Of a DNA stretch of 64,000 nt, positions 49,297 to 57,959 are shown in pieces. Numbering within the stretch: the first letter of the stretch is position 1; every line of letters starts with the position of its first letter. The notes beneath the pieces were generated by a model, which was not told the origin of the DNA, did not search any database, and worked only from the letters and a program-made list of their open reading frames with translations. Location: assembly GCF_000153305.1 (NCBI RefSeq), contig NZ_CH724107.1:2201117-2265116 (forward strand), written 5' to 3'. This stretch comes from Oceanicola granulosus HTCC2516. GTDB taxonomy: Bacteria > Pseudomonadota > Alphaproteobacteria > Rhodobacterales > Rhodobacteraceae. The translations under genes were made by a program, and so were the position numbers.

Positions 49297-50055
49297 TCAG
49301 TTCACCCGGAAGCTCTGTCCCAGGTACACGCGCCGCACGTTCTCATCCCTGACGACCTCCTCCGTGGTGCCGCTCATCAGAACCTTGCCATCATGTAAAA
49401 TATATGCGCGATCAACGATTTCGAGGGTCTCCCGCACATTGTGATCGGTGATGAGCACGCCGATGCCGCGGGTCTTCAGTTCGCCCACGAGGTGGCGGAT
49501 CTCGCCGACGGCGATCGGGTCGACGCCGGCGAAGGGTTCGTCAAGCAGCACGTATTTCGGCCCCGCCGCGAGGCAGCGCGCGATCTCGCACCGCCGCCGC
49601 TCGCCGCCCGACAGCGCCAGTGCGGGAGCGCGGCGCAGGTGGTCGATGGAGAACTCGGTGAGGAGCTGCTCGAGCTTCCGGCGCCGCTTGACGACGCTCG
49701 GCTCGGCAATCTCGAGGATGGCGAGGATGTTGTCCTCGACGGTGAGGCCGCGGAAGATCGACATCTCCTGCGGCAGGTAGCCGATGCCGAGCTTCGCGCG
49801 GCGGTACATCGGCAGCTGCGTGGCGTCGCGCCCGTCGATGGTGACGGTGCCCGCGTCGGGCTGGATCAGGCCCGCGATGGAGTAAAAGCAGGTGGTCTTG
49901 CCCGAGCCGTTGGGGCCGAGCAGCGCCACCGCCTCGCCGCGTCCGAGCGAAAGCGACACGTCGCGGATCACCGGGCGCTTGCGGTAGCTCTTGCGCAGGT
50001 GGGCGACATGCAGTCCGGCGTCGCCCTCGGTGACGGCGAGCGCGGGCGCGGGCAT
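49297..50055 (-). CDS. lptB: LPS export ATPase LptB
   Basis: A 252-aa cytosolic ATPase that powers the LptB2FG extractor moving LPS from the inner membrane to the Lpt bridge. It has Walker A G-P-N-G-S-G-K-T-T (about residues 47-55), L-P-Q-E-M-S-I-F-R-G-L-T, signature A-L-S-G-G-E-R-R-R, Walker B Y-V-L-L-D-E-P-F-A-G-V-D and I-T-D-H-N-V-R-E-T-L, all LptB hallmarks. ATG 50055 overlaps the lptA stop by one base (TGATG). Confidence 0.96.
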   Translation of the reverse strand: MPAPALAVTEGDAGLHVAHLRKSYRKRPVIRDVSLSLGRGEAVALLGPNGSGKTTCFYSIAGLIQPDAGTVTIDGRDATQLPMYRRAKLGIGYLPQEMSIFRGLTVEDNILAILEIAEPSVVKRRRKLEQLLTEFSIDHLRRAPALALSGGERRRCEIARCLAAGPKYVLLDEPFAGVDPIAVGEIRHLVGELKTRGIGVLITDHNVRETLEIVDRAYILHDGKVLMSGTTEEVVRDENVRRVYLGQSFRVN

Positions 50056-50540
50056 CAATTGCCGTCCTGCTGGAACACCGTGCGGACCCTTCCGTCCATC
50101 TGCGCCGCGCCGGTGTCGAGGTCGACGACCATGCGCCCCGCCGAGAGCGCGCTCGCGCCCTGGGTCAGAAGCACGTCGCCCTCCATGACGAGCTGGCCGG
50201 CGTCGATGTCGTAGTCGGCCGTCTGCGCCTCGGCCTGCTCGGTCTCGGTGACCATGGTGACGCCGCCGCTGGCGAGCAGGCGGGTGATGTCGCCGGTCTC
50301 CTCGGAATAGATCACCTGCACCTCGGCGGCGGAGATGCGCAGTTCGCCCTGCCCGATCAGCACGTTGCCGCTGAAGACGGCCGTGCCCTCCTCGCGGTTC
50401 ACCGACAGCGAATCGGCCGTCACCTCGACGGGCGCGTCCGGGTCGGCGCTGATGCCGCCGAGGTCGACGTTGGACTGCGCCCAGCCGGCGGAGGCGGCGA
50501 GGGTGGCGGCGAGGAAGGTGGCGGCGATGGTGCGTGTCAC
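50055..50540 (-). CDS. lptA: LPS transport periplasmic protein LptA
   Basis: A 161-aa periplasmic bridge protein with signal peptide (residues 1-21, S-A-G-W-A) and an OstA/LptA beta-jellyroll (V-E-V-T-A-D-S-L-S-V-N-R-E-E-G-T-A-V-F-S-G-N-V-L). It binds the lipid A part of LPS and oligomerises between LptC and LptD. ATGA overlap with lptC on one side and TGATG with lptB on the other. Confidence 0.94.
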   Translation of the reverse strand: MTRTIAATFLAATLAASAGWAQSNVDLGGISADPDAPVEVTADSLSVNREEGTAVFSGNVLIGQGELRISAAEVQVIYSEETGDITRLLASGGVTMVTETEQAEAQTADYDIDAGQLVMEGDVLLTQGASALSAGRMVVDLDTGAAQMDGRVRTVFQQDGN

Positions 50541-51139
50541 GGTGTCGGATCCTGTTGCTGCCGGCGGTATACCAGCCGGACGCCGTCCTGGAAATTGAGC
50601 AGCTGGCTGCCGCCGTCCGGCGTTTCCACAACCAGCCGCCCGGCGGTCAGTTCCCCGTAGGGCGCGTGAGCCTCGAGCGCGCCGTCGGTCTCGATGCGGC
50701 CGGCGTCGAGGTCGGCGAAGACGCCGTTGGTCTCGACCTCGTAGCCGTCCGACGTCTCGATCCGGGTCAGCCCCGACAGCCGCGCGGTGCGCCCGGCGGT
50801 GTCGACCCGCCCCTCGCCGGCGCGCAGCAGGATCGTCGCGCCGCCGGGCGCATCGAGGGTGCCGCGGATGGCGGCGAGATCGACCACGTCGCCGTCGTCC
50901 ACGGGGCGCGCGCTCTCGGCCATGAGCGAGAAGATCGAGCCGTCGTCGGTCACGCCCGAGAAGGACGGCGCGGAGATCTGCTGCTCGCGGGCCAGCTCCT
51001 CGATGTCGGCGTAGGGGATCTCGACGCTCTCGATGGTGGGGGCGCGGGCGAACAGGAACATCGTCGACAGCAGCGCGAGGGCGAGCAGCGGCAGGATGGT
51101 CTTGGCGAGGGCGACGTAGGTGGAGTGGTGGTCCGCCAT
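50537..51139 (-). CDS. lptC: LPS export protein LptC
   Basis: A 200-aa bitopic inner-membrane protein. The TM is at about residues 13-31 (I-L-P-L-L-A-L-A-L-L-S-T-M-F-L-F), and a periplasmic jellyroll is at about 50-190 (I-R-G-T-L-D-A-P ... V-F-A-D-L-D). It passes LPS from LptB2FG to LptA. The gene lies 1 nt after the kdsD stop and overlaps lptA by 4 nt. Confidence 0.92.
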   Translation of the reverse strand: MADHHSTYVALAKTILPLLALALLSTMFLFARAPTIESVEIPYADIEELAREQQISAPSFSGVTDDGSIFSLMAESARPVDDGDVVDLAAIRGTLDAPGGATILLRAGEGRVDTAGRTARLSGLTRIETSDGYEVETNGVFADLDAGRIETDGALEAHAPYGELTAGRLVVETPDGGSQLLNFQDGVRLVYRRQQQDPTP

Positions 51140-51140
51140 G

Positions 51141-52109
51141 TCAGACGATGCCGGCGCGCAGGCAGTCGTGGATGTGGATCAGCCCGACGACGCGGCCGCT
51201 GCCGGGCGGATCGACCACGAACAGGCATGTGATCTGCTGCGCGTTCATCACTCGCACCGCCTCCTCCGCCAGCGCGCCGGGGCCGATGGTGCGCGGCTCC
51301 GGCGTCATCACGTCGCCGGCGCTGCGCTCGAGCAGCCCGTCCATGTGACGGCGCAGGTCGCCGTCGGTCACGATACCCGCCAGATGGCCATTCGCGCCGG
51401 TCACGCCAAGAACCCCGAAGCCCTTTTGCGAGATCGTCAGCAGCGCGTCGCTCATCGGCGTCGCCTGCCCCGCCAGCGGCAGCGCGTCGCCGCTGTGCAT
51501 CAGGTCGGACACCTTCGACAGCCGCGCCCCGAGCCGGCCGCCCGGGTGGAAGTCGCGGAACATCTCGGGGGTGAAGCGGCGGTGCTCCATGAGCGCGACG
51601 GCGATGGCGTCGCCCAGCGCGAGCATCATCGTGGTCGAGGTGGTCGGCACGACCCCGGTGCCGCAGGCCTCGCGCGCCTCGGGCAGCACGAGCCGGACGT
51701 CGGCCTGCCGCATCAGCGTGCTCGCGGCTCGGGCGGCGACGCCGATCAGCGGGATGCCGAAGCGGCGGGTGTAGGCGATCAGGTCGGCGAGCTCGGTCGT
51801 CTCGCCGGAATTGGACAGGACCAGCACCACGTCGCCGCGCGTCAGCATCCCGAGGTCGCCGTGGCTGGCTTCGGCGGGATGGACGAACTGCGCCGGGGTG
51901 CCCGTCGAGGCCAGCGTCGCGGCGACCTTGCGCGCGATGTGGCCCGACTTGCCCATGCCGCTGACCACGACGCGTCCGCGCGCGGCGAGAACCAGCTCCA
52001 GCGCCTCCGCCAGCCCGGGCCCGAGGCTCTCGGCGAGGATCGACAGCGCCTCCGCCTCGGTCGCGACGACCCGCCGCGCGGCGGCGAGGAGGGCGTCGCG
52101 GTCGGCCAT
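51141..52109 (-). CDS. kdsD: Arabinose-5-phosphate isomerase KdsD/KpsF
   Basis: A 322-aa cytosolic SIS-CBS enzyme that interconverts ribulose-5-P and arabinose-5-P, the first step to KDO of LPS. The SIS domain has V-V-S-G-M-G-K-S-G-H-I-A-R-K (about residues 47-60) and L-S-N-S-G-E-T-T-E. H-P-A-E-A-S-H-G-D-L-G-M and H-P-G-G-R-L-G are also diagnostic. Two CBS motifs occupy about 205-322. Its ATG overlaps the rnd stop by one base. Confidence 0.95.
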   Translation of the reverse strand: MADRDALLAAARRVVATEAEALSILAESLGPGLAEALELVLAARGRVVVSGMGKSGHIARKVAATLASTGTPAQFVHPAEASHGDLGMLTRGDVVLVLSNSGETTELADLIAYTRRFGIPLIGVAARAASTLMRQADVRLVLPEAREACGTGVVPTTSTTMMLALGDAIAVALMEHRRFTPEMFRDFHPGGRLGARLSKVSDLMHSGDALPLAGQATPMSDALLTISQKGFGVLGVTGANGHLAGIVTDGDLRRHMDGLLERSAGDVMTPEPRTIGPGALAEEAVRVMNAQQITCLFVVDPPGSGRVVGLIHIHDCLRAGIV

Positions 52110-52720
52110 CAGTGCGAGAAGATGTCCTGGTCCGGCCAGCCCGCGAGATCGAGCTGGGCGCGCGTCGGCAGGAAGTCGAAGCAGGCCTGCGCGATCATCG
52201 TGCGGCCCTCGCGGGCGAGCATCTCGTCGAGCTTCTCGCGCAGGCGGTGGAGGTGGAGCACGTCGGAGGCGGCGTAGTCGAGCTGCGCGTCCGACAGGGT
52301 CTCCGCGCCCCAGTCGCTCTGCTGCTGGTGCTTGGAGACGTCGACGCCGACCAGATCCTGCAGCAGCACCTTGAGGCCGTGGCGGTCGGTGAAGGTGCGC
52401 ACGAGCTTGGAGGCGATCTTGGTGCAGTAGACCGGCGCGGTGCGGGCGCCGAAGGCGTTCATCAGCGCGGCGATGTCGAAGCGGCCGAAGTGGAACAGCT
52501 TGAGCACGTCCGGGTTCTCGAGCATCGCGACGAGGTTGGGCGCGCTGGTCTGGCCCTTGGCGACCTGCACGAGGTGGGCATGCCCGTCGCCGCCCGACAT
52601 CTGCACCACGCAGAGCCGGTCGCGGTGTGGGTTGAGCCCCATCGTCTCGCAATCGATGGCCACGACGGGGCCCAGATCGAGCCCGTCGGGGAGGTCGTTC
52701 TTGTAGAGGTGGTTGGCCAT
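52109..52720 (-). CDS. rnd: Ribonuclease D-family 3'-5' exonuclease
   Basis: A 203-aa exonuclease with the DEDD motifs: Exo I A-I-D-C-E-T-M-G-L (about residues 21-29), Exo II F-H-F-G-R-F-D-I-A-A-L (about 76-86) and Exo III D-Y-A-A-S-D-V-L-H-L (about 148-157). It is the short, HRDC-less form common in alphaproteobacteria. It processes tRNA 3' ends or other small RNAs. It leads the rnd-kdsD-lptCAB run. Confidence 0.93.
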   Translation of the reverse strand: MANHLYKNDLPDGLDLGPVVAIDCETMGLNPHRDRLCVVQMSGGDGHAHLVQVAKGQTSAPNLVAMLENPDVLKLFHFGRFDIAALMNAFGARTAPVYCTKIASKLVRTFTDRHGLKVLLQDLVGVDVSKHQQQSDWGAETLSDAQLDYAASDVLHLHRLREKLDEMLAREGRTMIAQACFDFLPTRAQLDLAGWPDQDIFSH

Positions 52721-52801
52721 GCGCCCTCGCAGCAATCGTTCGCCCCGCCATAGACAAGCGGCGGGCAGCGCGCAACGATGGCGCGGCGCCGCACGGGGAT
52801 C

Positions 52802-53452
52802 ATGCCGATGACCGACGACAGCTCGCCCTGCCTTGCCCACCGCCTCGTCGACGGTCACCCCGTCGATCCCGAGACCGCCCGCGACGTCGCCCGCTTCCGC
52901 CGCGCCGAGCGGGCGCGCCTGATGGCGCTGCGCCGGGCGATGTCGGTGGCGGAACGGGCCGATGCGAGCGCCGCGCTGGTGGCGGGGCTGCGGCAGCTGG
53001 TGCCGCTCGAGCCGGGGCGGCGGGTGGCGCTCTACTGGCCAATCCGGGGCGAGCCGGACCTGCGGGCGTGGATGACCGACGCCGACGCGGCGGGGGTGGA
53101 GGTGCTGCTGCCGGTGGTGGTGGAGAAGGGTGCGCCCTTGATATTTCGCCGCTGGAACATGGGCTGCGATATGGTGCGCGGCATCTGGAACATCCCCGTC
53201 CCCGCCGAGGACGCCGCGGTGCGGCAGCCGGAGATCGTGATCGCACCGCTGCTCGGAGCCGATGACGCGGGCTACCGGCTCGGCAACGGCGGCGGCTACT
53301 ACGACCGCACCCTCGCCCGGCTCGATCCGATGCCGCGCCGGATCGGCGTCGGGTTTTCCGACGCGGTGCTGCCGACGATCTACCCGATGCCGTGGGACAT
53401 CCCGATGGACGAGATCCTGCTCGCCGACGGCAGCCACCGCACCCGTCAGTAG
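52802..53452 (+). CDS. 5-formyltetrahydrofolate cyclo-ligase
   Basis: A 216-aa ATP-dependent cytosolic enzyme that converts 5-formyl-THF to 5,10-methenyl-THF. The signature is R-L-G-N-G-G-G-Y-Y-D-R-T (about residues 159-170), with upstream V-A-L-Y-W-P-I-R-G-E-P-D and E-I-V-I-A-P-L-L-G-A-D. The N-terminus is about 25 residues longer than in many relatives; ATG 52802 has GGGGAT before it, and ATG 52808 is also possible. The 3' end overlaps the convergent transporter gene by 7 bp. Confidence 0.92.
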   Translation: MPMTDDSSPCLAHRLVDGHPVDPETARDVARFRRAERARLMALRRAMSVAERADASAALVAGLRQLVPLEPGRRVALYWPIRGEPDLRAWMTDADAAGVEVLLPVVVEKGAPLIFRRWNMGCDMVRGIWNIPVPAEDAAVRQPEIVIAPLLGADDAGYRLGNGGGYYDRTLARLDPMPRRIGVGFSDAVLPTIYPMPWDIPMDEILLADGSHRTRQ

Positions 53453-54195
53453 ACGAAGAAGATCACCGTCATCACCGCCCCCACCGCGACGATGCCCAGC
53501 CGCAGCAGGTCGGTCCGCCTGATCCGCCGCGCCTGGCTCGCGCCGACATAGCCGCCCACCGTCGTCGCCACGGCGAGGACGAGCGCGCTGTCCCAGGCGA
53601 TCAGGCCGGCGACGGTGTAGGTGGCAACGGAGACGATGGAGAGGATGGCGGAGAGCAGGTTCTTCAGCCCGTTCATGCCGTGCAGGTTGGTGAAGCCGAT
53701 CAGCCCCAGCATCGCCAGCAGCATGATCCCGAGTCCGCCGTTGAAGTAGCCGCCGTAGACCGACACCGCGAACACCGCCACCGCCGACACGACCGGCCCG
53801 GCCACGCCGCTGCCGCGCGTCTTCACCGCCGCGAGCAGGTGCGGCCCGGCGGCGAACAGCACCGTCGCGGCGAGCAGCAGCCACGGCACGATCCCGACGA
53901 ACGCCTCCCCCGGCGTGACCAGCAGCAGCCCCGCCCCCGCCAGCCCGCCGATGGCGGCGATGGCGATGATGCTCGCGAGCTTCAGGCTCCCCTCGGCGGC
54001 GACCTCCGAGCGATAGGCCCAGGCGCTCCCGATGTAGCCGGGCAGCGCCGTCAGGGTCGCCGTGGCGTTGGCCATGATCGGCGGCACCCCGAGCCAGACC
54101 AGCGCCGGGAAGCTGAGAAACGTCCCGCCGCCCGCGACGGCGTTGAGCCCCCCGGCGAGCAGCCCAGCGACGATGAGGACGACGTAGGTCAGCAT
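53446..54195 (-). CDS. TSUP-family (TauE/SafE) membrane transporter
   Basis: A 249-aa protein with about eight hydrophobic helices. The N-terminal A-G-G-G-T-F-L-S-F-P-A-L repeat and the later G-G-Y-F-N-G-G-L-G-I-M repeat are typical of TSUP transporters, which move sulfite, sulfoacetate or other sulfur anions. The substrate cannot be told. ATG 54195 has AGGAGAC upstream. Divergent from nadA. Confidence 0.88.
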   Translation of the reverse strand: MLTYVVLIVAGLLAGGLNAVAGGGTFLSFPALVWLGVPPIMANATATLTALPGYIGSAWAYRSEVAAEGSLKLASIIAIAAIGGLAGAGLLLVTPGEAFVGIVPWLLLAATVLFAAGPHLLAAVKTRGSGVAGPVVSAVAVFAVSVYGGYFNGGLGIMLLAMLGLIGFTNLHGMNGLKNLLSAILSIVSVATYTVAGLIAWDSALVLAVATTVGGYVGASQARRIRRTDLLRLGIVAVGAVMTVIFFVY

Positions 54196-54281
54196 GGGTG
54201 TCTCCTGTTGCTGCGCGCCAGTTGCCACCGAAGCGGCGGCAATGGCAAACGGCTTCCCGCCGCGCCGGCACTAGGGCCTTG

Positions 54282-54291
54282 TCCTTAAGGA
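54282..54291. promoter_or_regulatory. Candidate operator upstream of nadABC
   Basis: TCCTTAAGGA is a perfect 10-bp palindrome, flanked by a partly symmetric CTTG and AGCG, 91-100 bp before the nadA ATG. De novo NAD genes in alphaproteobacteria are often repressed through such palindromes (NadQ-type regulators); identity of the regulator is inferred only. Confidence 0.35.
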
Positions 54292-54381
54292 AGCGGGCCA
54301 ATAGATACGGGCCGCTTGCCGGGCGACCTCGCCGGGCCGCAATGGCTGGCTGCCGGTACCGCCAGCCGGAGGGGACAAGAC

Positions 54382-55434
54382 ATGCTCGATCAACCGCTCG
54401 GCCTGCGCGACCTCGCGCGCCACTACGACCTCGCGCCGTCCGTCGAGACCGCCGAGGCGCTGGGAGGCATCTACCAGCGCATGAGCCGCGTGGTGACGCC
54501 GATGGACTGGGCGATCCACGCCCCCTACGTCGCCGCGATCAACCAGCTCAAGAAAGAGCGCAATGCCGTCATCCTCGCGCACAATTACATGACGCCGCAG
54601 ATCTACCTCGGCATCGCCGACTTCGTGGGCGACAGCCTGCAGCTCGCCGTGAAGGCGACCGAGGTCGAGGCCGACGTGATCGTGCAGTGCGGCGTGCACT
54701 TCATGGCCGAGACCTCGAAGATCCTGAACCCGGCCAAGACGGTGCTGATCCCCGACATGGACGCCGGCTGCTCGCTCGCCGAGAGCATCACGCCGGCAGG
54801 CGTCGCCGAGATGCGCCGCCGCTACCCCGGCGCGCCGGTGGTGACCTACGTCAACACCTCCGCCGACGTGAAGGCGGTCTCCGACATCTGCTGCACCTCC
54901 TCGAACGCCGCCCAGATCGTCGCCGCGCTCGAGGCGGACACGGTGATCATGACCCCCGACCAGTACCTGGCGCAGAACGTCGCCAAGCAGGTGCCGCACA
55001 AGCGCATCGTCTGGTGGGAAGGATCGTGCATCGTGCACGAGCAATACACCGCCCAGGATCTGCGCGAGTTCCGCGAGTGGAACCCGGGCACCCGGATCAT
55101 CGCCCATCCCGAATGCCCGCCCGACGTGGTGGCCGAGGCCGACTTCTCGGGCTCCACCAAAGGCATCATCGACTACGTCCACGCCGAGAAGCCCGAGAAG
55201 GCGATGCTGGTGACGGAGTGCTCGATGGCCTCCAACATCGCCGGCGAGCTGCCGACGGTCGATTTCGTCGGGCCCTGCAACATGTGCCCCTACATGAAGA
55301 AGATCACCCTCGAGAAGGTGCTCCACTCGCTGCACAACATGACCGGCGCGGTCGAGGTCGATCCCGCCATCGCCGCCGACGCGCGGGTCGCGGTGCAGCG
55401 GATGATCGACATGTCGCGCCGCCTGGCGGCCTGA
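54382..55434 (+). CDS. nadA: Quinolinate synthase NadA
   Basis: A 350-aa 4Fe-4S enzyme that condenses iminoaspartate with DHAP to quinolinate. It shows A-H-N-Y-M-T-P (about residues 66-72), the Fe-S cysteines in [10 protein letters not shown] (about C104), C-C-T-S-S-N-A and P-C-N-M-C-P-Y-M, and [12 protein letters not shown] 54382 is chosen because GGAGGGGACAAGAC precedes it. It is first in nadABC; iminoaspartate comes from NadB, encoded next. Confidence 0.95.
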   Translation: MLDQPLGLRDLARHYDLAPSVETAEALGGIYQRMSRVVTPMDWAIHAPYVAAINQLKKERNAVILAHNYMTPQIYLGIADFVGDSLQLAVKATEVEADVIVQCGVHFMAETSKILNPAKTVLIPDMDAGCSLAESITPAGVAEMRRRYPGAPVVTYVNTSADVKAVSDICCTSSNAAQIVAALEADTVIMTPDQYLAQNVAKQVPHKRIVWWEGSCIVHEQYTAQDLREFREWNPGTRIIAHPECPPDVVAEADFSGSTKGIIDYVHAEKPEKAMLVTECSMASNIAGELPTVDFVGPCNMCPYMKKITLEKVLHSLHNMTGAVEVDPAIAADARVAVQRMIDMSRRLAA

Positions 55435-55439
55435 CGCCG

Positions 55440-57005
55440 TTGCAACAGGTCCGCACGTCCCGGGTCATCATCGTCGGCGCCGGGCTCGGCGCGCTCTACG
55501 CCGCGCTCGCGCTGGCGCCGCGCCCGGTGCTGCTGATCTCCCCCGACCGGCTCGGCGAGGGCGCGTCGAGCGCCTGGGCGCAAGGCGGCGTGGCCGCGGC
55601 GATGGCCGAGGCCGACAGCGCCGAGGCCCACGCGGCCGACACCCTGCGCGCCGGGGCGGGCACCGTCGACCCGGCCGTCGCCGCCTCCGTCACCGCCGAG
55701 GCGCGGGCGCATATCCTCGACCTCACCGGCCTCGGCGCCCCCTTCGACCGCGCCGCCGACGGCAGCTACGTGCTGTCGCGCGAGGCGGCGCACAGCTTCG
55801 CCCGCGTGGTGCGCGTCAGCGGCGACAGGGCCGGCGCGGAGATCATGCGGGCGCTCATCGCGCGGGTGCGCGAGACGCCCTCGATCCAGGTGCTCGAGGG
55901 GCTGATGGCGAGCGGTCTGACGATCGCCGAGGGCCGCGTCGCCGGGATCGAGTGCACCCGCTCCGGCCCCGGCGGCTCGGCCCCCCTGCGCCTCACCGGC
56001 ACCGCCTACCTGCTCGCCGGGGGCGGCTCGGGCGGGTTGTTCGCGCTGACGACGAACCCCGCGCGCATCTGCGGCCAGGTGATCGGCCTCGCCGCCCGCG
56101 CCGGGGCGGTCGTCGCCGATGCGGAGTTCGTCCAGTTCCACCCGACCGCGATCGACGTCGGCCTCGACCCGGCGCCGCTGGCGACGGAGGCGCTGCGCGG
56201 TGAGGGGGCGCTGCTGGTGAACCGGCTCGGCGCGCGCTTCATGGACGGCGTCCACCCAGACCGCGAGCTGGCCCCGCGCGACATCGTCGCCCGCGCCGTC
56301 TACGCCCAGAGCCAGGCCGGCCTGCGCCCGATGCTCGACGCCCGGCCCCTGGGCCCCCGGCTCGGGCGCGACTTCCCCGTCGTCGCCGGCGCCTGCCACG
56401 CCGCCGGGATCGACCCGGAGGTCACGCCCATCCCCGTCGCCGCCGCCGCGCACTACCACATGGGCGGCGTCGAGACCGACGCGGCGGGGCGCACCTCGCT
56501 GCCCGGCCTCTGGGCCTGCGGCGAGGTCACCTCGACCGGCCTGCACGGCGCCAACCGCCTCGCCTCCAACGGTCTGCTCGAGGCGCTCGTCTACGCCCGC
56601 CGCGCCGCCGCCGACATCGCCGCCGCCTGCGGCCCGGCCACCGCCGCCGATCCCGTCAGCCTGCCCGACCTCGCCCCCGGCGAGCCGCTCGCGCCGGCTC
56701 TGCTCGCCCGGCTGCGCGCCGCGATGACCGCCGGCGTCGGGGTGATCCGCACCCGCGACGGCCTCGTGAGCGCGCTGGCGGAGATCGCCGCGGTCGAGGC
56801 CGCCCGGCCCGACCACCCGCACCTCGCCAACATGACCGCCACCGCCACCCTGATCGCCGCCGCCGCCCTCGCCCGCGAGGAGAGCCGCGGCGCCCACTTC
56901 CGCGCCGACTGCCCCGAGCCGGCCGCCGCGGCGCGCCGCAGCCGACTGCGCCTGTCCGACGCGCTCGCCCTGCGCGCCAGCCAAGACCCGGAGCCCGCCC
57001 GATGA
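55440..57005 (+). CDS. nadB: L-aspartate oxidase NadB (TTG start)
   Basis: A 521-aa flavoprotein that oxidises L-aspartate to iminoaspartate. FAD loop V-I-I-V-G-A-G-L-G-A-L-Y (about residues 9-20), S-S-A-W-A-Q-G-G-V-A (about 43-52), E-F-V-Q-F-H-P-T-A (about 228-236), H-Y-H-M-G-G and C-G-E-V-T-S-T-G-L-H-G-A-N-R-L-A-S-N are all present. No ATG or GTG precedes the FAD loop in frame at a sensible distance, so the TTG 6 bp after the nadA stop is the likely start. It ends in an ATGA overlap with nadC. Confidence 0.92.
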   Translation: MQQVRTSRVIIVGAGLGALYAALALAPRPVLLISPDRLGEGASSAWAQGGVAAAMAEADSAEAHAADTLRAGAGTVDPAVAASVTAEARAHILDLTGLGAPFDRAADGSYVLSREAAHSFARVVRVSGDRAGAEIMRALIARVRETPSIQVLEGLMASGLTIAEGRVAGIECTRSGPGGSAPLRLTGTAYLLAGGGSGGLFALTTNPARICGQVIGLAARAGAVVADAEFVQFHPTAIDVGLDPAPLATEALRGEGALLVNRLGARFMDGVHPDRELAPRDIVARAVYAQSQAGLRPMLDARPLGPRLGRDFPVVAGACHAAGIDPEVTPIPVAAAAHYHMGGVETDAAGRTSLPGLWACGEVTSTGLHGANRLASNGLLEALVYARRAAADIAAACGPATAADPVSLPDLAPGEPLAPALLARLRAAMTAGVGVIRTRDGLVSALAEIAAVEAARPDHPHLANMTATATLIAAAALAREESRGAHFRADCPEPAAAARRSRLRLSDALALRASQDPEPAR

Positions 57006-57859
57006 GCCACCCAAGCCACCCGCCGCTGCCCGACGTGATCCTCGAGCCGCTCGTGCGCCACGCGCTGATGGAAGACCTCGGCAGCCACGGCGACCTGACC
57101 ACCCGCACCGTGATCCCCCCGGGCACCCGCTACGGCGCCAGCCTGCGCGCCCGCGAGGCCGGCACGGTCTCGGGGATGCAGATCGCCCGCCTCGCCTTCC
57201 GCCTCGTCGACCCGGCGCTCGACGTGCAGGTCCACCGCCCCGACGGCACCACGGTCTCGCCGGGCGACGTGCTGATGGAGATCGCCGGCGACGCCGCCGC
57301 GATCCTTTCCGCCGAGCGCGTCGCCCTCAACTTCGCCGGCCGCCTGTCGGGAATTGCCACACTCACCGCCGCCTTCGTCGCCGAAACCGCCGGCACCCGC
57401 GCCCGCATCACCTGCACCCGCAAGACGACGCCGGGCCTGCGCCTCGTCGAGAAGCAGGCGGTCCTGCACGGCGGCGGCCACAACCACCGCTTCTCGCTCT
57501 CCGACGCGATCCTCATCAAGGACAACCACATCGCCGCCGCCGGCGGCATCCCCGCCGTTCTCGCCGCGGTCCGCACGCAAGCCTCGCACATGGTGCGCGT
57601 CGAGATCGAAGTCGACCGGCTCGACCAGCTCGAGGAGGTGCTCGCCGAGGGCGGCGCCGACGTGGTGCTGCTCGACAACATGGACAGCGCCACCCTCGCC
57701 GAGGCCGTCGCGCTCAACGCCGGGCGGCTCGTGCTCGAAGCGTCGGGCAACATGGCCCTGCCCCGCGTCGCCGAGGTCGCCGCCACCGGGGTCGACTACA
57801 TCTCCGTCGGCGCCCTCACCCACTCCGCGACCGTCCTCGACCTCGGCCTCGACTTCTAG
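57002..57859 (+). CDS. nadC: Nicotinate-nucleotide pyrophosphorylase (carboxylating) NadC
   Basis: A 285-aa enzyme that makes nicotinate mononucleotide from quinolinate and PRPP. Diagnostic are A-L-M-E-D-L-G-S-H-G-D-L-T-T (about residues 21-34), T-R-K-T-T-P-G-L-R (about 139-147), H-G-G-G-H-N-H-R (about 156-163) and I-L-I-K-D-N-H-I. The ATG overlaps the nadB stop. It completes the de novo path whose product converges with that of PncB. Confidence 0.96.
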   Translation: MSHPSHPPLPDVILEPLVRHALMEDLGSHGDLTTRTVIPPGTRYGASLRAREAGTVSGMQIARLAFRLVDPALDVQVHRPDGTTVSPGDVLMEIAGDAAAILSAERVALNFAGRLSGIATLTAAFVAETAGTRARITCTRKTTPGLRLVEKQAVLHGGGHNHRFSLSDAILIKDNHIAAAGGIPAVLAAVRTQASHMVRVEIEVDRLDQLEEVLAEGGADVVLLDNMDSATLAEAVALNAGRLVLEASGNMALPRVAEVAATGVDYISVGALTHSATVLDLGLDF

Positions 57860-57901
57860 CGCCGCCCCTCAGGTCTCTGTTCGAGAAATATCCCGGGGGG
57901 T

Positions 57902-57945
57902 GCGGGGGGCTGGCCCCCCGCCGGGTCGACGCGCCGCAAGGCGCG
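57902..57945. terminator. Double hairpin between nadC and the sulfotransferase gene
   Basis: GCGGGGGGC-TG-GCCCCCCGC (57902-57921) is followed by CGCGCC-GCAA-GGCGCG (57930-57945, tetraloop). Read on the minus strand the second hairpin lies just downstream of the sulfotransferase stop; the first lies 43 bp beyond nadC. Together they probably terminate both converging transcripts. Confidence 0.65.
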
Positions 57946-57959
57946 GCGAAACGAAAAGC

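Noticed and set aside
53392-54288. Plus-strand 298-codon frame opposite the TSUP transporter
   Set aside because: The product is Arg/Gln/His-rich and highly repetitive, a typical shadow of hydrophobic GC-rich codons on the other strand.
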